Positions 11,957 to 22,900 of a DNA stretch of 64,000 nt are shown here, one piece after another (within the stretch, counting starts at the first letter, position 1; every line of letters begins with the position of its first letter). Under the pieces are notes generated by a model, which was given only the letters and a program-made list of their open reading frames with translations, did not search any database and had not been told where the DNA came from. Made by a program: the position numbers and the translations under genes. The DNA is from Ectocarpus siliculosus (lineage: Eukaryota; Sar; Phaeophyceae; Ectocarpales; Ectocarpaceae), in NCBI GenBank assembly GCA_000310025.1, contig FN649729.1, positions 248,001 through 312,000 on the forward strand, in the 5' to 3' direction.

Positions 11957-13277
11957 TCACCCACCCAAAGACGCACACCGCGTGGACAGGAACCTCGTTC
12001 TGCCAGGGTCGGTGAACTCGCTGTCCTTTCCAAGCAGCTTCGCCTTTAGCGCCAGGTACTGCTGGCTCTTGAGGAACATCCCCCACACGTCGTCTCCCTT
12101 GTGCTTGAGTTGCCTCCGGGGGTGAGAGGGCGCGTCGCTCTTCTTGGACTCGTTGCATATTTCCCCATTCCCTGTAGGGGGCGGGGCAACGAAGGAACTC
12201 TGCCGTGGGTGTTCCTGCCCGTCACCAGGACAGAAGTAGCGCCAAACAAATTCCCATTCATTGTACCAACCCGCAAGCTGCAGCCGTGCCAATGAAATCT
12301 TTGCGCCGCTTGTGCAGGAGTTGGTAGCGAAAAGCAGGTTGAACTTGCACCTTCTAGAGTATGACATCAGACTACACCCTCTCTCCCTGGCCAGCACCCA
12401 ACTAGTGCCACTGCGCCTAAATGAGAGTTTCATCTCCCTCAAGACAGGTTGTTGTACTGCGATTTGCACCGCTAGCGGTCAAGCGCAGCTATAACAACAT
12501 AATAAAGAGTTGCCGAAAGAGCCAGGAGACTATGTATCGCGTGGCGGCAGCGCAACGCAACACACCACCGACCGCTCTACCTGTCGGACGAGATACGTCG
12601 TCGGAGTGACAGTACAGCCTGGCGAGAGCCATGACCTCGGGGTTCGTCGCATCACTCGTAGTCTTCTTGCGCTCGCTGTACATGTAGTAGCCGCCCGCCA
12701 AAGCCTTTTCCGGAGCCAGGTCGTGGTTCGTGTTGTGCATCCGCGAACGCGCTTCAACGAAGGTTTTGCACCGAATTTCGAGACTCCTAGCCCGCTCGGC
12801 TAAGCTCACTCCACCCCGCTCGACGGAATCGCACCGCTCCCCCGGGCGGCACGGGTCGCCTGGATCACACGTATGCGCCCCCGCACCCGCCGTTGCGGCC
12901 AGTGCCGTCGTATACGCGATGCGACCGATATTGCTGGTGTGGTGCCGCTTCAGCGCCTGCAGCGAAGCTCGGAGAGCACGAGTGTTCGCCCCGTCAACTG
13001 CGGCTGCCTTAGCCGCTGCCTTTTCCATAGCTCCCGCCCGCAGCATTGCCCGGACCCGTTCCATCAAAACGGGGTCGTTCTCGAGCAACTCAATCGCACA
13101 AGCTCGGCGCTGTTCCAAGGCCTGAAAATGCAATTTGTGCACAGCAGCGGTTGATGTATCCGGCGAGGAGGGGAGTTGGGGGGGAACCTCAAGCTGGCCA
13201 TCATCCTTGCGTTTGCTGTGCCGCACCAGATACGCCATGGGTTGATTGGGCATCCCGCCTAACCAAACGTTTCGCAT
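11957..13277 (-). CDS. hypothetical two-exon protein, about 303 aa
   Basis: Exon 1 runs 13277 to 12581 and ends CCGACAG|GTAGAG in phase 1. Exon 2 runs 12171 to 11957, after CTACAG, and restores the frame to a TGA. The joined protein is 303 residues. It has a helical, Ala- and Arg-rich middle (EQRRACAIELLENDPVLMER, then EKAAAKAAAVDGANTRALRA), a Cys-containing stretch (HTCDPGDPCRPGERC) and a basic C-terminal helix (KSQQYLALKAKLLGKDSEFT). The frame stays open upstream of the chosen ATG with the Cys-containing sequence VLEVCRACR, so an upstream exon is possible. I do not recognise a family. Matching splice phase and helix-like composition across the junction argue for a real gene; the exact start and the C-terminal end are less certain. 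Confidence 0.5.
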
Positions 13278-14544
13278 TCGGCAGGCACGACATACTTCAA
13301 GTACAAGGGATCTTGGAACGCTCGCACAAAAAATAAGTGCCACACACAGCGATTACGTCACTTCGTGTGTGTACACTTGGATTATATTTTGCTCATGTAC
13401 AATACTTCACGTGGAAAAGTTCCATCGTGGAGCTTGTGGTAGATTGTACCAGTACTGATGCTCTAAACGGGCGTTCTAACTGCTGTCCAGTATCAGCGGA
13501 CATGCATATAATATCTAGGACCAAACCCCACAAGCTCACAGGATATACCGCATACACAACACCAATGCCCTCCACAGCAGATTTACAGCTGCATGCCACA
13601 AGAAAACCCTACCTCGACCAAAGCCACCCTCGAACCTCGAACCAAACAGGCTAGGGGACTTACATACAATGGTATCGGTCTCAGTCTCGCAGATTCGGAA
13701 AGTGTGACATGCAGCAGCCGCAGCAGCAGCAACAGCTAAAACAAACCTGAAAATCCACCAAACTACGCCTACATAAATTGGATATGTGCGTCTTGCTCAT
13801 GTCACAGCGTACTTGTAGATAGGTGCTTTCCGCATTTGGACATCGGGAACCGAGTCAGCCGTACAGCAGTACCAAGTAGTACAGCAGTGGTCGACCACGA
13901 GTCACAATACGGCAGCAGCACACCAAGCACACCAACCTGACCTCACGTTCTCGTGCCGCGAAGCCTCTCAGCAGTCGACTACGAGATCACAATAGGGCAG
14001 CAGCACACCAAGCATACCAACCTGACCACACATTCTCCTGCCGCGAAGCCTCTAACTGTTCCTCAGACTTTGCACCGCTCCTAGTCCCGCCACCTAGAGC
14101 TGCTGCCAGTGGGTCGGAGAGTCTTCCGTGTTTGAATTTAAAACATGAAAAAAAAAAAAACATGAAATGCCGTTGCTATTTGGAGCGCCGTCAAGAGTTA
14201 TTCACGCACTTTGTCGAGCAAGCTGTGAGCGCAGGAGCAAGCCAGGCGAGCAAGAAGGTGTTGGGGGGTCCGCGTCGTAACGCTCACAATCTTCCTGGAT
14301 ACGATCACCCCCCACAGCCCCCGGACAGCCGGACGCCAGACGCCATCATACACGCCATGCGCCAGCCAGGAGTCAGACAGTCTTCTGCGGAGTTCCGCCG
14401 CATATCGTGTTCGTCTCGCCGCATGGCGTTGATCGCCGTCTCTCTCCTGCCAGTCAAGACACCAGAGCCTGCCAGCGAGACAGCACCAACCTCGTACATC
14501 AACACCACCAGAAGCAATATAGTTTGTGCAGTCCAAGACCGAAC
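13278..14544. other. intergenic between divergent genes, with a tandem repeat
   Basis: No coding exon was recognised. The stretch separates the minus-strand hypothetical gene from the plus-strand ankyrin gene and holds an 85-bp tandem repeat at 13882-14053. Confidence 0.45.
13882..14053. repeat. two-copy tandem repeat, unit about 85 bp
   Basis: Copies at 13882-13968 and 13969-14053 share most of their length, including GGCAGCAGCACACCAAGCA and TGCCGCGAAGCCTCT, with small substitutions and a 2-base length difference. Confidence 0.8.
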
Positions 14545-16086
14545 ATGCCAGCTTCGAACCGTGAAGAAGAGGACCGCGCAAGACTTGACGGCTTCGAGAT
14601 CGAGATTTTCGAACTCGTCCAGAGGGAGGCGACCGCGGAGCAGTGGAAGGAGTGGCTTCGAGCACCTCTGGAGCATGCCGCGGCCGAGGGGAACTTGGAT
14701 CTCTTCACACGGCTGATGGACGCTGGTGCCAACGGGAAAGCAGGCTGGCGGGGTTGCCATGGCCGAACACTGCTGGGTGCGGCTGCATGCGGCAAGAACG
14801 ACAAGATGGTGTGCGCGTTACTCGAGGCTAGGGCGATGGATGATGTGAACGTCCTCTTCGGAGGCGAAAGCCTGTCCGCCCTCCACGTTGCAGCAGCGCG
14901 GGGTGCTGATGACTAATGCAGGGCGCTTATGATCGCTGGAGCAGACCCGAATCTACGTGATGGGAGGAAGCGCAGCCCGCTCCACCTCGCCGCCGAAGCT
15001 GGGCATCACCGAGTGATAGGTAGCCTTCTTCTGAATAAGGCCGATGTAGACGCCACGACGGCTTCCCGGCAGACTCCTCTCCACCTGGCTGATTCCGAGG
15101 GCCATACGCTGTGCGTCTGTGAGCTTTTGTTGGGCGGTGCAGACAAGGACATGGTCGATGGTTGCGGTGAAACGGCACTGTGCAAGGCGGCAGAAAACAA
15201 CCACGTCGAGGCTGTCGAAAAGCTTCTAGCTGCCGGTGCCAACCACCGTGTCCATCCCGGCAACGACTTTTCTCCATGCACAAATGCTGCAAGAAGAGGT
15301 CACGCGGACGTGTTACAGGCCTTGCTCGACAAAGACAGTAGTGAACTCGACGCCACCAATGATTTCGGACGGGCAGCTCTACACTATGCTGCATCTTTTG
15401 ACGGACCTGTCGGTAACAACGGCGATGCTATCCTTGTATTGTTGGGAGCTGGGGCTGATGTGAACGTGAAGGCCACCACTGCTGTCTGCTGCTTTACGCC
15501 ACTCCATGTTGCCGTTAGTCATTGGAAAGCATCGAACGGCACGATTTGCGCCCTGTTGGAGGGAGGGGGCCATGTCAATGCGCGCACTCAACACAACAAT
15601 ACGCCACTGCACACAGCTTACGAGTGTGCGAGTGTTAGTGTCGTGGAGCTTCTTCTGCGTTGGGGAGCAGATGAGAAGCTCGCGAACAACGATGGAGACA
15701 CGCCCGCAGACGTGGTAGGAGTGTTGGAACAGAACGACCTTGACGACGAAGAACGCGAGGCCGACAACCAGCGCATTCACCGAATGTTGGCGCGCGCTCC
15801 AGCCGACAGGTCATGGCGTCGCTGCGGCTGGTTGGTACTCAGCCGTTCCTGCCCGACCAGGGTGCAGATCGCAAATAGAAGCGAAGGCGGCAGCATCGGC
15901 AGCAGCAGCAGCAGCAGCAGCGGCATGGGTAACTCCGCCAAGGTGGCGAGGGTCAGCGGCGAGGGTTCAAGTCGGGGTGACGAGGAGACGGAAGACCAGA
16001 TGATGGTGGACTTGAGGGATTTGGTGGGCAGGCTGGTCGGACTGGAGGCAGATGGCTTGTTCCGCTCGGTGGTGGGCTTTCTGTGA
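14545..16086 (+). pseudogene. ankyrin-repeat protein gene with one in-frame stop
   Basis: One reading frame without introns encodes about ten ankyrin repeats, recognisable by SPLHLAAEAGHHRVI, TPLHLADSEGH, TALCKAAENNHVEAVEKLL and TPLHTAYECASVSVVELLL. An acidic N-terminal lead (MPASNREEEDRARLDGFE) comes first. After the repeats come a basic segment (RSWRRCGWLVLSRSCPTRVQ), a poly-Ser run from a CAG-type microsatellite and a conserved-looking tail (MVDLRDLVGRLVGLEADGLF). The frame is broken once, by TAA at 14914-14916, between AARGADD and CRALMIAGADPN. Both sides are in the same frame and read as one repeat, so this is a single nonsense change, a very young pseudogene, or a read-through or sequence error. 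Ankyrin repeats bind other proteins; the partner cannot be told. A 123-residue N-terminal fragment would be made if the stop is real. Confidence 0.8.
15896..15924. repeat. CAG-type microsatellite in the ankyrin gene
   Basis: An AGC run encodes seven serines in the C-terminal linker of the ankyrin protein. Confidence 0.85.
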
Positions 16087-18692
16087 GGTACGAAAGAGAG
16101 GGAAGAGTTTTGCCGTGCCCTCGACTATGATTACGTTGCTGTATCAGCGAAGCAAAGAAGGACGACCTAAAAAATCTCTTGATTATTCCGGTGCACATGC
16201 ACGGAAGTTGTTTTTTCTCGATTGCTTCGCACCACCAATTCCGTTGTATTGCTAAAGTCTACAGGGGGTTGATTGAAATAGCCCGATGTAGTTTTGCTTG
16301 AGCTATGCATACCTGTGTGACGTTTCGCGCAGCGAATGGGTGAAAATATTCGAATGCCATTTTATTGGACACAGTCGTACGGGAGTGCGAAACAAACGCA
16401 GGGTTCGAGCGGTGCCGGTCCAACAAGGATAGCTATTGTATCATGGTACGGAGGGCGGGAAAAATACACTACTTCCTGTGGCCACCTGTTCTATGTTGGC
16501 CAGTGCCTCAATCCTTCGGTGTGCTCACGTACTCCGAGGTCGTCTCTCGCGCTCACAAGCGCTACGACCTACAACCTACGTGTACTAGTCCCAGTTTTCC
16601 AACAATGATGCTTTTCAACTCTTGCGGTTCCAACAAACGACAGTTTGTTCCGTCTCCGACAACAAGCTTTGCTCTTGATGTTTTCTTTCGAGTTGCTTGA
16701 TCATTGTCGGTTTCTAGATCACCAAGGATAGAGAGAGAGAAGGGCTAGGAACCGGCGAAAAATCACACAATCCTCGCGCCTGATTCCCCTTCTGGAACTA
16801 TCTCTTTCTCTCTCTCCGCACGGAAGACATCTATATCCAGCCGGGGGAAAGCCGGCTACTGCTACTGGACGCAGGGGTCGGGAGTGACCGAGTCCCAAAC
16901 TGGTGCTCGACTATTCACCTACACCCAAGTCGTGTTGCGGATGACCAATTGTCGGTTGCCCACGATATCATTCCTTGATGTTTGGGAGGGGGAGCCAACA
17001 AGTATTCTGCTGTGCCTTCGTGTGGGTTATGTTATGTATGTATATGCTGTCATGTGCTCTTGGCTTATGTCCAACACATGCAACGAAACTATTGTGGTCG
17101 TGCCGCAGCTGGCCATGCCACTCAACAAATGTAAGGCATGGATCAAGTTCGATTGCCCGCACAAACGCACAAACCTGTTGTCCTGTACTCACCGCTGGAT
17201 TTCGGTGTATCAATATTTGCATCTCCGCGTTGCAACATTCGCGTTCTCCACCCTTGATATCATTTCCGGTCTGAGCTACTTGCTCCTGGCATGTAGATCC
17301 ATGTGCTAATATAATATTGCATTCTTGGAAAGATGGAATGCTTCCACATTTTTCTCTTGATAGGTGCGCTCTGACCACGGGCCGTCTTTCTTCTGTTTTC
17401 CCCCGCGACTACGTACAGCTGTTTGGGTTTCAAGCACAGCAAGAGGTCCGAGCGGTGTCCTTTTGTCCGAGTCAAACACTGCCGTCTGATTCTTCGCGCC
17501 AGGTGGTGGCCACTGCAATATGTCGATGGTGAAGATGGTGGCTAGAGAGTTGGCACAGATTCAGGTGTGCCAGGGCTGAACCCTGGGGAGAGCTGCACCC
17601 TGGCTGTGGCTTGAGAACGGGGTATTGTGCGAGAACAAATTATTTGTCTTACCTGGAACTACTTTGGCACAAATACACCCGCATCCCCCTCGAACACGGT
17701 GCTGGATTTCTCGGTGTGTGCGTTGTGCCTCGTCTGTGCTTTCTTTCGAGAAAACTATTGCTTGGTTTCCTGTCTCCTCGATTCCGTTGCACCTGTCTGG
17801 ATAGTGCGGTATCTCTCTTTTCTTCTCTTCTAGGTCCTTTTGTGTGTGCAGGCAAGACCCGTTACGAGTCCGTCTCTCAAGCCTTTTGGTACGGTGTTGC
17901 GGCCGGCAGGATGTGAACCCGGTGATAACAAAGGATGCTAGGTGCATTTTGAAGCACGGAGGGACCACGGCTGGCTCAAATAGCTGTCAATTGTTCCCGT
18001 ACTGCTGTAAACTGGCTTCCCTGCAAGTCGGTCGTAGTTTGTTCTTCCAGGTGGTTTGGGACGTACGTCTACTCAAAGAAAGGCGGGCATGTTTATTCAC
18101 GTTGTGTTGTTTGCCGAGGGGAGCTCCGTTTGTTTCTTGCAGTGTACAATAGCGCTCCTGTTACTGATCCGGACTATATCGCAAGCCGAGGGTATAAGTA
18201 GTACGCATGCCGTTGGGGACGGTGTATGTGTAGCAGTCTAGCTGGGTCGCGGTGCTGCTGCTGTGATAGGTCAACACCAGGGACGTGGCGTTGTGTCACC
18301 TTGTTTGCGGAGGAGGGGGGGGAGGGAGGGGCTGGAATTCAAGCGCGTCAATAGATAGCATGACCACGATGTTGGCCGCGCCGTACCTGTACGTCGTCTC
18401 TTTTGAGTTGACTGAAAGAGATTCTCTGAGGTTCACTGTTGGAATGATTTTAGGTAATTTCTCTGAATAGTGCCGCAGCTTGGCGGACACGAAGTCTCTC
18501 ATGCGAGAAGCCAAATGAACCCAATGTAACCCCCTAACCTTCCAATTGCAGGATGCACCACGAATCACGCACACACCCTCCCCCGCCAATCGCGCACGGG
18601 GCTCGCTCGCAGACAGTACAGCGGTAGGGAAGAAACGCCTCCTGTTCCCCCAAGGGTACGCGAAAATGTTTTTGCACACCTATTTGAGATAA

Positions 18693-18737
18693 TTTTAGGG
18701 TGGGGAGGGGGTACGAAGTGACCACCCCCCCCTAAAA
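18693..18737. repeat. G-rich/C-rich inverted repeat
   Basis: TTTTAGGGTGGGGAGGGGG is followed after about ten bases by CCACCCCCCCCTAAAA, so the arms could pair as a hairpin. The arms are nearly pure G and C, and a G-quadruplex is also possible. No known terminator or element family fits. Confidence 0.5.
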
Positions 18738-19721
18738 CGCCACACTAATTCGTAGTTTTTGGAGGGGCACCGTGTCCCTTAGGGGGGATAATGTGCATCT
18801 GCGTACCCCCTAGCCATGCGCGCTCGCCGCCTGTACGCTGTACCGCGTACCACAACGACGAAAGGGAGAAAGAGCATAATCAGCCCACCCTCGGGGGTGT
18901 CGCAGGCCTAGCCCAGACTGCTGCGGAGAAAGACTATTGCCAAAAACGTTCTAGGCGTGCAGTTGAAGGAGACTCGATATTCAGCGAAGAGGGGAGTACG
19001 GCATTGAGGAAGAGGGAGGAAGGGGGGTAGGGGTCGGGGTAACGGGGAGAAGACAGGGGGAAGGGAACGATGAGGAGGAGAAGGAAGCCCGCAACATCCT
19101 CACCAATGACAATCCATTAACCCGGTAATACGGCCACTAGACTATCTACTACTTAACAAATCCTCGCTTGGAGAAGACAATAATTCCAAGCCCCACGGGC
19201 GCTGAAAAGAGATGTCCTCTACAGTAGGCGTCATAAACCAAGCAACAACGTCAAATTTTCGCGGTGCCCAAGAAACGAGTTCATACCGCAGCTACCACAC
19301 AAGAGTACGAAACACGCTTGTGGTGCTGAGCCGTCATTTTCGAAACAGCACCGCCGTACATCCAGCACGTTACCGGACATGAACAACTACACCACCTACT
19401 CTTGCTCGTTGCGCAAACATTCCCGTTCCAGCAATCTCGCCGTGCCTTTTGCCCAACCGTATGTGCAATGACACACCGACCGCTAGAAAATGGGCAAACG
19501 CGCTACCTAGCTAACGTCTTTGCCGATCGCGATTTTAGGTTCAAAAGCCGCACCACCCGAAGGAAAGTTGATCCACATCCCAAAAAACTGGCACGATCGC
19601 GGAACACCGATGCAACGTGTGGCAAGTGCAGCCCAGCGTCTACACACACCACATTCTCTTTCGAACCATGCCACAGCAGCAATGACTCGTAGACATCGAA
19701 GAAGACAAGCACCGAATGGTT

Positions 19722-19876
19722 CAACGAGGCACCTAGGGAACCACACAAGAGAAAAAAACTATTTTCGAATCCCATTGTAGTCGTCCGTGGTTCACATCCA
19801 ACGAGGCACCTAGGGAACCACGCAAGAGAAAAAAAAAAAAAATCGAATCCCATTGTAGTCGTCCGTGGTCCACATG
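19722..19876. repeat. two-copy tandem duplication downstream of the oxidoreductase gene
   Basis: Copies at 19722-19798 and 19799-19876 differ by a few bases and by the length of an A run. The pair lies just beyond the minus-strand stop codon at 19928, so it is probably in the 3' untranslated region. Confidence 0.85.
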
Positions 19877-19927
19877 CTCGAGATCACAAGGAAGAAGGCG
19901 TTCAACCTATCGTTCAAGGGTGTCAAC

Positions 19928-22900
19928 TCAAGATTGCTCCGCCATGATGATGTCGAGAGCCTTGTTAACCGCGGGCGTGCGGTAGGTCTTGATGTACAGG
20001 TTCGCGGCCTGCCGGATGCACTCCGCCGCCGTCGGGTAAGGGTGAATCGTACCTGCCAGCTGGCCCATCGAAACGTTGTTCTGGCCACGGAAAAGGCGAA
20101 AAACGGCAAGGATTCCACGAGACGTCGAAGAGGATGGCTTGGTTCAAGGATACAACAGATCATTGGCCGCGGATAGTGAGGCCAACACAAACACTCCGAA
20201 ACACGGATACCTTGGGTTTCAAGTACAGTTGAAGAGCTTCCTTCCGGGGTATGTCGACTAATTGTTGCGAAATACCGTGCATCAACCATAGCTGATACCG
20301 AGGCCTTGGAAACGAACCCATCTACTTATGCTTATGCCGCGGAAAAAAAAAAGTGATGCTGGTTTTAATGCACAGCATCCATGGCTGTTTCTTGTCACAC
20401 CTGGATGCAAATGGTGAGCTCCGAGATCATGCTCCCGGCGTTCGGGCCCACAACCGTAGCGCCAAGAATCCTGCCGTTAGAGCCCTTCTCGACGGTGATC
20501 TTGGCAAACCCCTCCGTGATACCCTCACACTTGGCGCGGTCGACGTCCTTTAGCTGGCGCTGTTTGTCACAAAACACAATGAGAGCTTCCAAATATCAAC
20601 AAAAACTTGGGAAGAATGTAACGCTTCATGTGGTGGACACAACAGCGTAACCGAGGATTGACACATGAAATACAGTGCTGGCAGGAGGCTGGTGCTGTCA
20701 TCACTGTCGCCAGCATGAACTCCAGCACAAGCATACACTGTGCGACACCAAAAAGCTGAGCCGTGACGACCAGGACTAGACAAGAGCACGGTCGACGTGT
20801 CTTCAGCACGATTCAACGGCAGGCTTCCTTCCATCCATGTAATCTCCTCCGTGCCACACACCGTTTCCTTACTGCCGAACACCACTACTTCCTGTGTATA
20901 TTCGGTATTCCCTTGCCCTATGTTTCGTTGTGTTCAGCCCGCTCATTTTACTCTCAAGTGCATGTGGCCCAATCGGGTCAAGTACAATGCAAAGCACCAT
21001 GAGGGGCCCCCCTCCTCATTGCGACTACCTATCATGGGAGCGCCTGGTACGTTCTCAGGACACACTCAAGTATTAAACATCGTGGCTGCTGCCACTGGGG
21101 GGAGGAAGGACGGCGTCGATTTAGCTCTCAAGCGTGTCAAGCGGCCCGTGCTTCACGGTTGGGCAGGGTTGATGCTATTGTTGTCTTCACATTCAAAATA
21201 GCAGTTCCGGTCTCCGCTCGGTACCTTCTGATACCCGTTCTGGTTCGCCAGGGCGGAGAACAAAAAAACACGAGCAGAGGCAACTGAAAATGCGTTTTAG
21301 TACGCACCATGTAGGACTCGAACTCCACGCCGTTTTCCTTGAGTTCCGCCTCGTACTTGCCAACGTGAGCCACCTCGGGCTCCGTGTAGGTGCACCACGG
21401 CACCAGCAGGTCAGACTGCTTGTTCTTGTCGCCCAGGAACATGTTCCGGATCGCCACGCGCGCCTGATGATTGTTGTTTTCCGGGAGTTGAATAACCAAA
21501 GATTGATTGGCCTCCGTTCCAGGAGCCACGAAGCATTGAATCATGGAGTACGTGCTTCGCCACATACGAGACATGGTCGTCGTGGGTAGGAAAGGCAGCA
21601 CTTGGCCGCGGAAAATCCAATGAGCATGCAATACACCGAAAAAAAAAAAACAAGCAGATGGAAGGACTAGATCCGTACCGGAAGACGTGCGCTAACGTAG
21701 GGTCCCCGTGGCGTGCAATAACGGGGGGTGGGTAATTTCACTCATCTCTTACCTGCCAGTCAGCCGCGTGGGTAAACTTGTACGGAGATGCGCAATCTCC
21801 GCACGCGTAGATGTTCGGGGATGTCGTCCTGTCAAGGCCAAAAATATAGATATCAGCAAGACGTGGGAGAACTGTGAACGGTTACGATTCCGCTTGTCTT
21901 TTATACTGGTACCCAACACGGGACCCAGAGGTAGACCTGAAGGTACATCACACGTAACCATGTCGGAGGACAACAAGGGAGGTGTGTGCGTATTCGCCAT
22001 TGGCATGACGCTGGCCCCGGCATCGTGTGATGCCCTTTCGCCCGAAACGGCACGGAGGGAACGTCGTAAGGGTATCAGGAGGAAAGCAAGCAAACGTTGG
22101 CCACGTTGCTCAGTGTCATGAGCGGGGAACAAGCCCTTACCCCCCGACAAGAGCCCGACACAACCACGTCCCCATCTGCTCGCAGTCATCGTATCCCATC
22201 GCTGCCCTTCCGTGACACTTTCCCCCTGCATGCGTTCCTATCCTCACAGGCTACCGGCGAGTGTATGCGTAGTCCATGAGCTCGACCCACCTGAAGTAGT
22301 CGTCTATCACCACCCCTTGGCGGTTGTTGTAGTCCACGCCGGCATCGTCGAGCCCCACGCCGAAAACGTTCGGCACGCGGCCCGTGGCGTTGAGGAGGCA
22401 GTCGCACTCGTACACCTCCTCCTCTGCAGTTCGGGAACAAAAGGCAGCGAGAAAGATGGTGTATATCAGCGTCAGAGTGCATAGGACAGGAAGAATAACA
22501 ATCGGAGCCAGCGAATGGCACCACCAGCAGCAGCGGCAGATAACGAAAAGAAAACGAGAGAGCAAGACGAGTGCAAGCAGATACTTGAAATCGAAAGAAC
22601 ACGTTTTTTAGCCGTCAGGATGGGGGGGAGGATGTGAGCGCCAAGTCTCAATGTCCTGCACTCATTCTAGTCAGGGGTGTCATGCGATAGAAGCACCAGG
22701 TTCGATTCATTGCCTGAACTTGGAAGTATTCCTGCTAGGAACATGTTTTTGAACCGTGGCATGCCACTGCACAATCTCCGTCCACCCATGTATTGTGGCT
22801 TCAATTAAGCTTAGGTACTAAGTCCATTTCTCCAAATAAGCAGAGGTACTTAAGTCCATTGATGGCTTGCATCGTCTCAACTATTTCCATCGATTGATTG

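Larger units (their letters stand above)
16087..19927. other. 3.8 kb without a recognised gene
   Basis: Several frames of 60-140 codons exist on both strands, but none shows a domain, and none joins to another with sound splice sites. The stretch contains an inverted repeat at 18693-18737, G- and A-rich low complexity near 18990-19090, and a tandem duplication at 19722-19876. Confidence 0.4.

Noticed and set aside
14903-14927. A 19-base micro-intron (GTGCTGATGACTAATGCAG) that would remove the ankyrin stop
   Set aside because: It has GT, a CTAAT-like branch sequence and CAG, but 19 bases is far too short and its removal shifts the frame into a new stop.
22700-22725. GGTTCGATTC sequence as a tRNA B-box
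   Set aside because: No A-box, acceptor stem or cloverleaf can be drawn around it. The same holds for the similar sequence near 7155.
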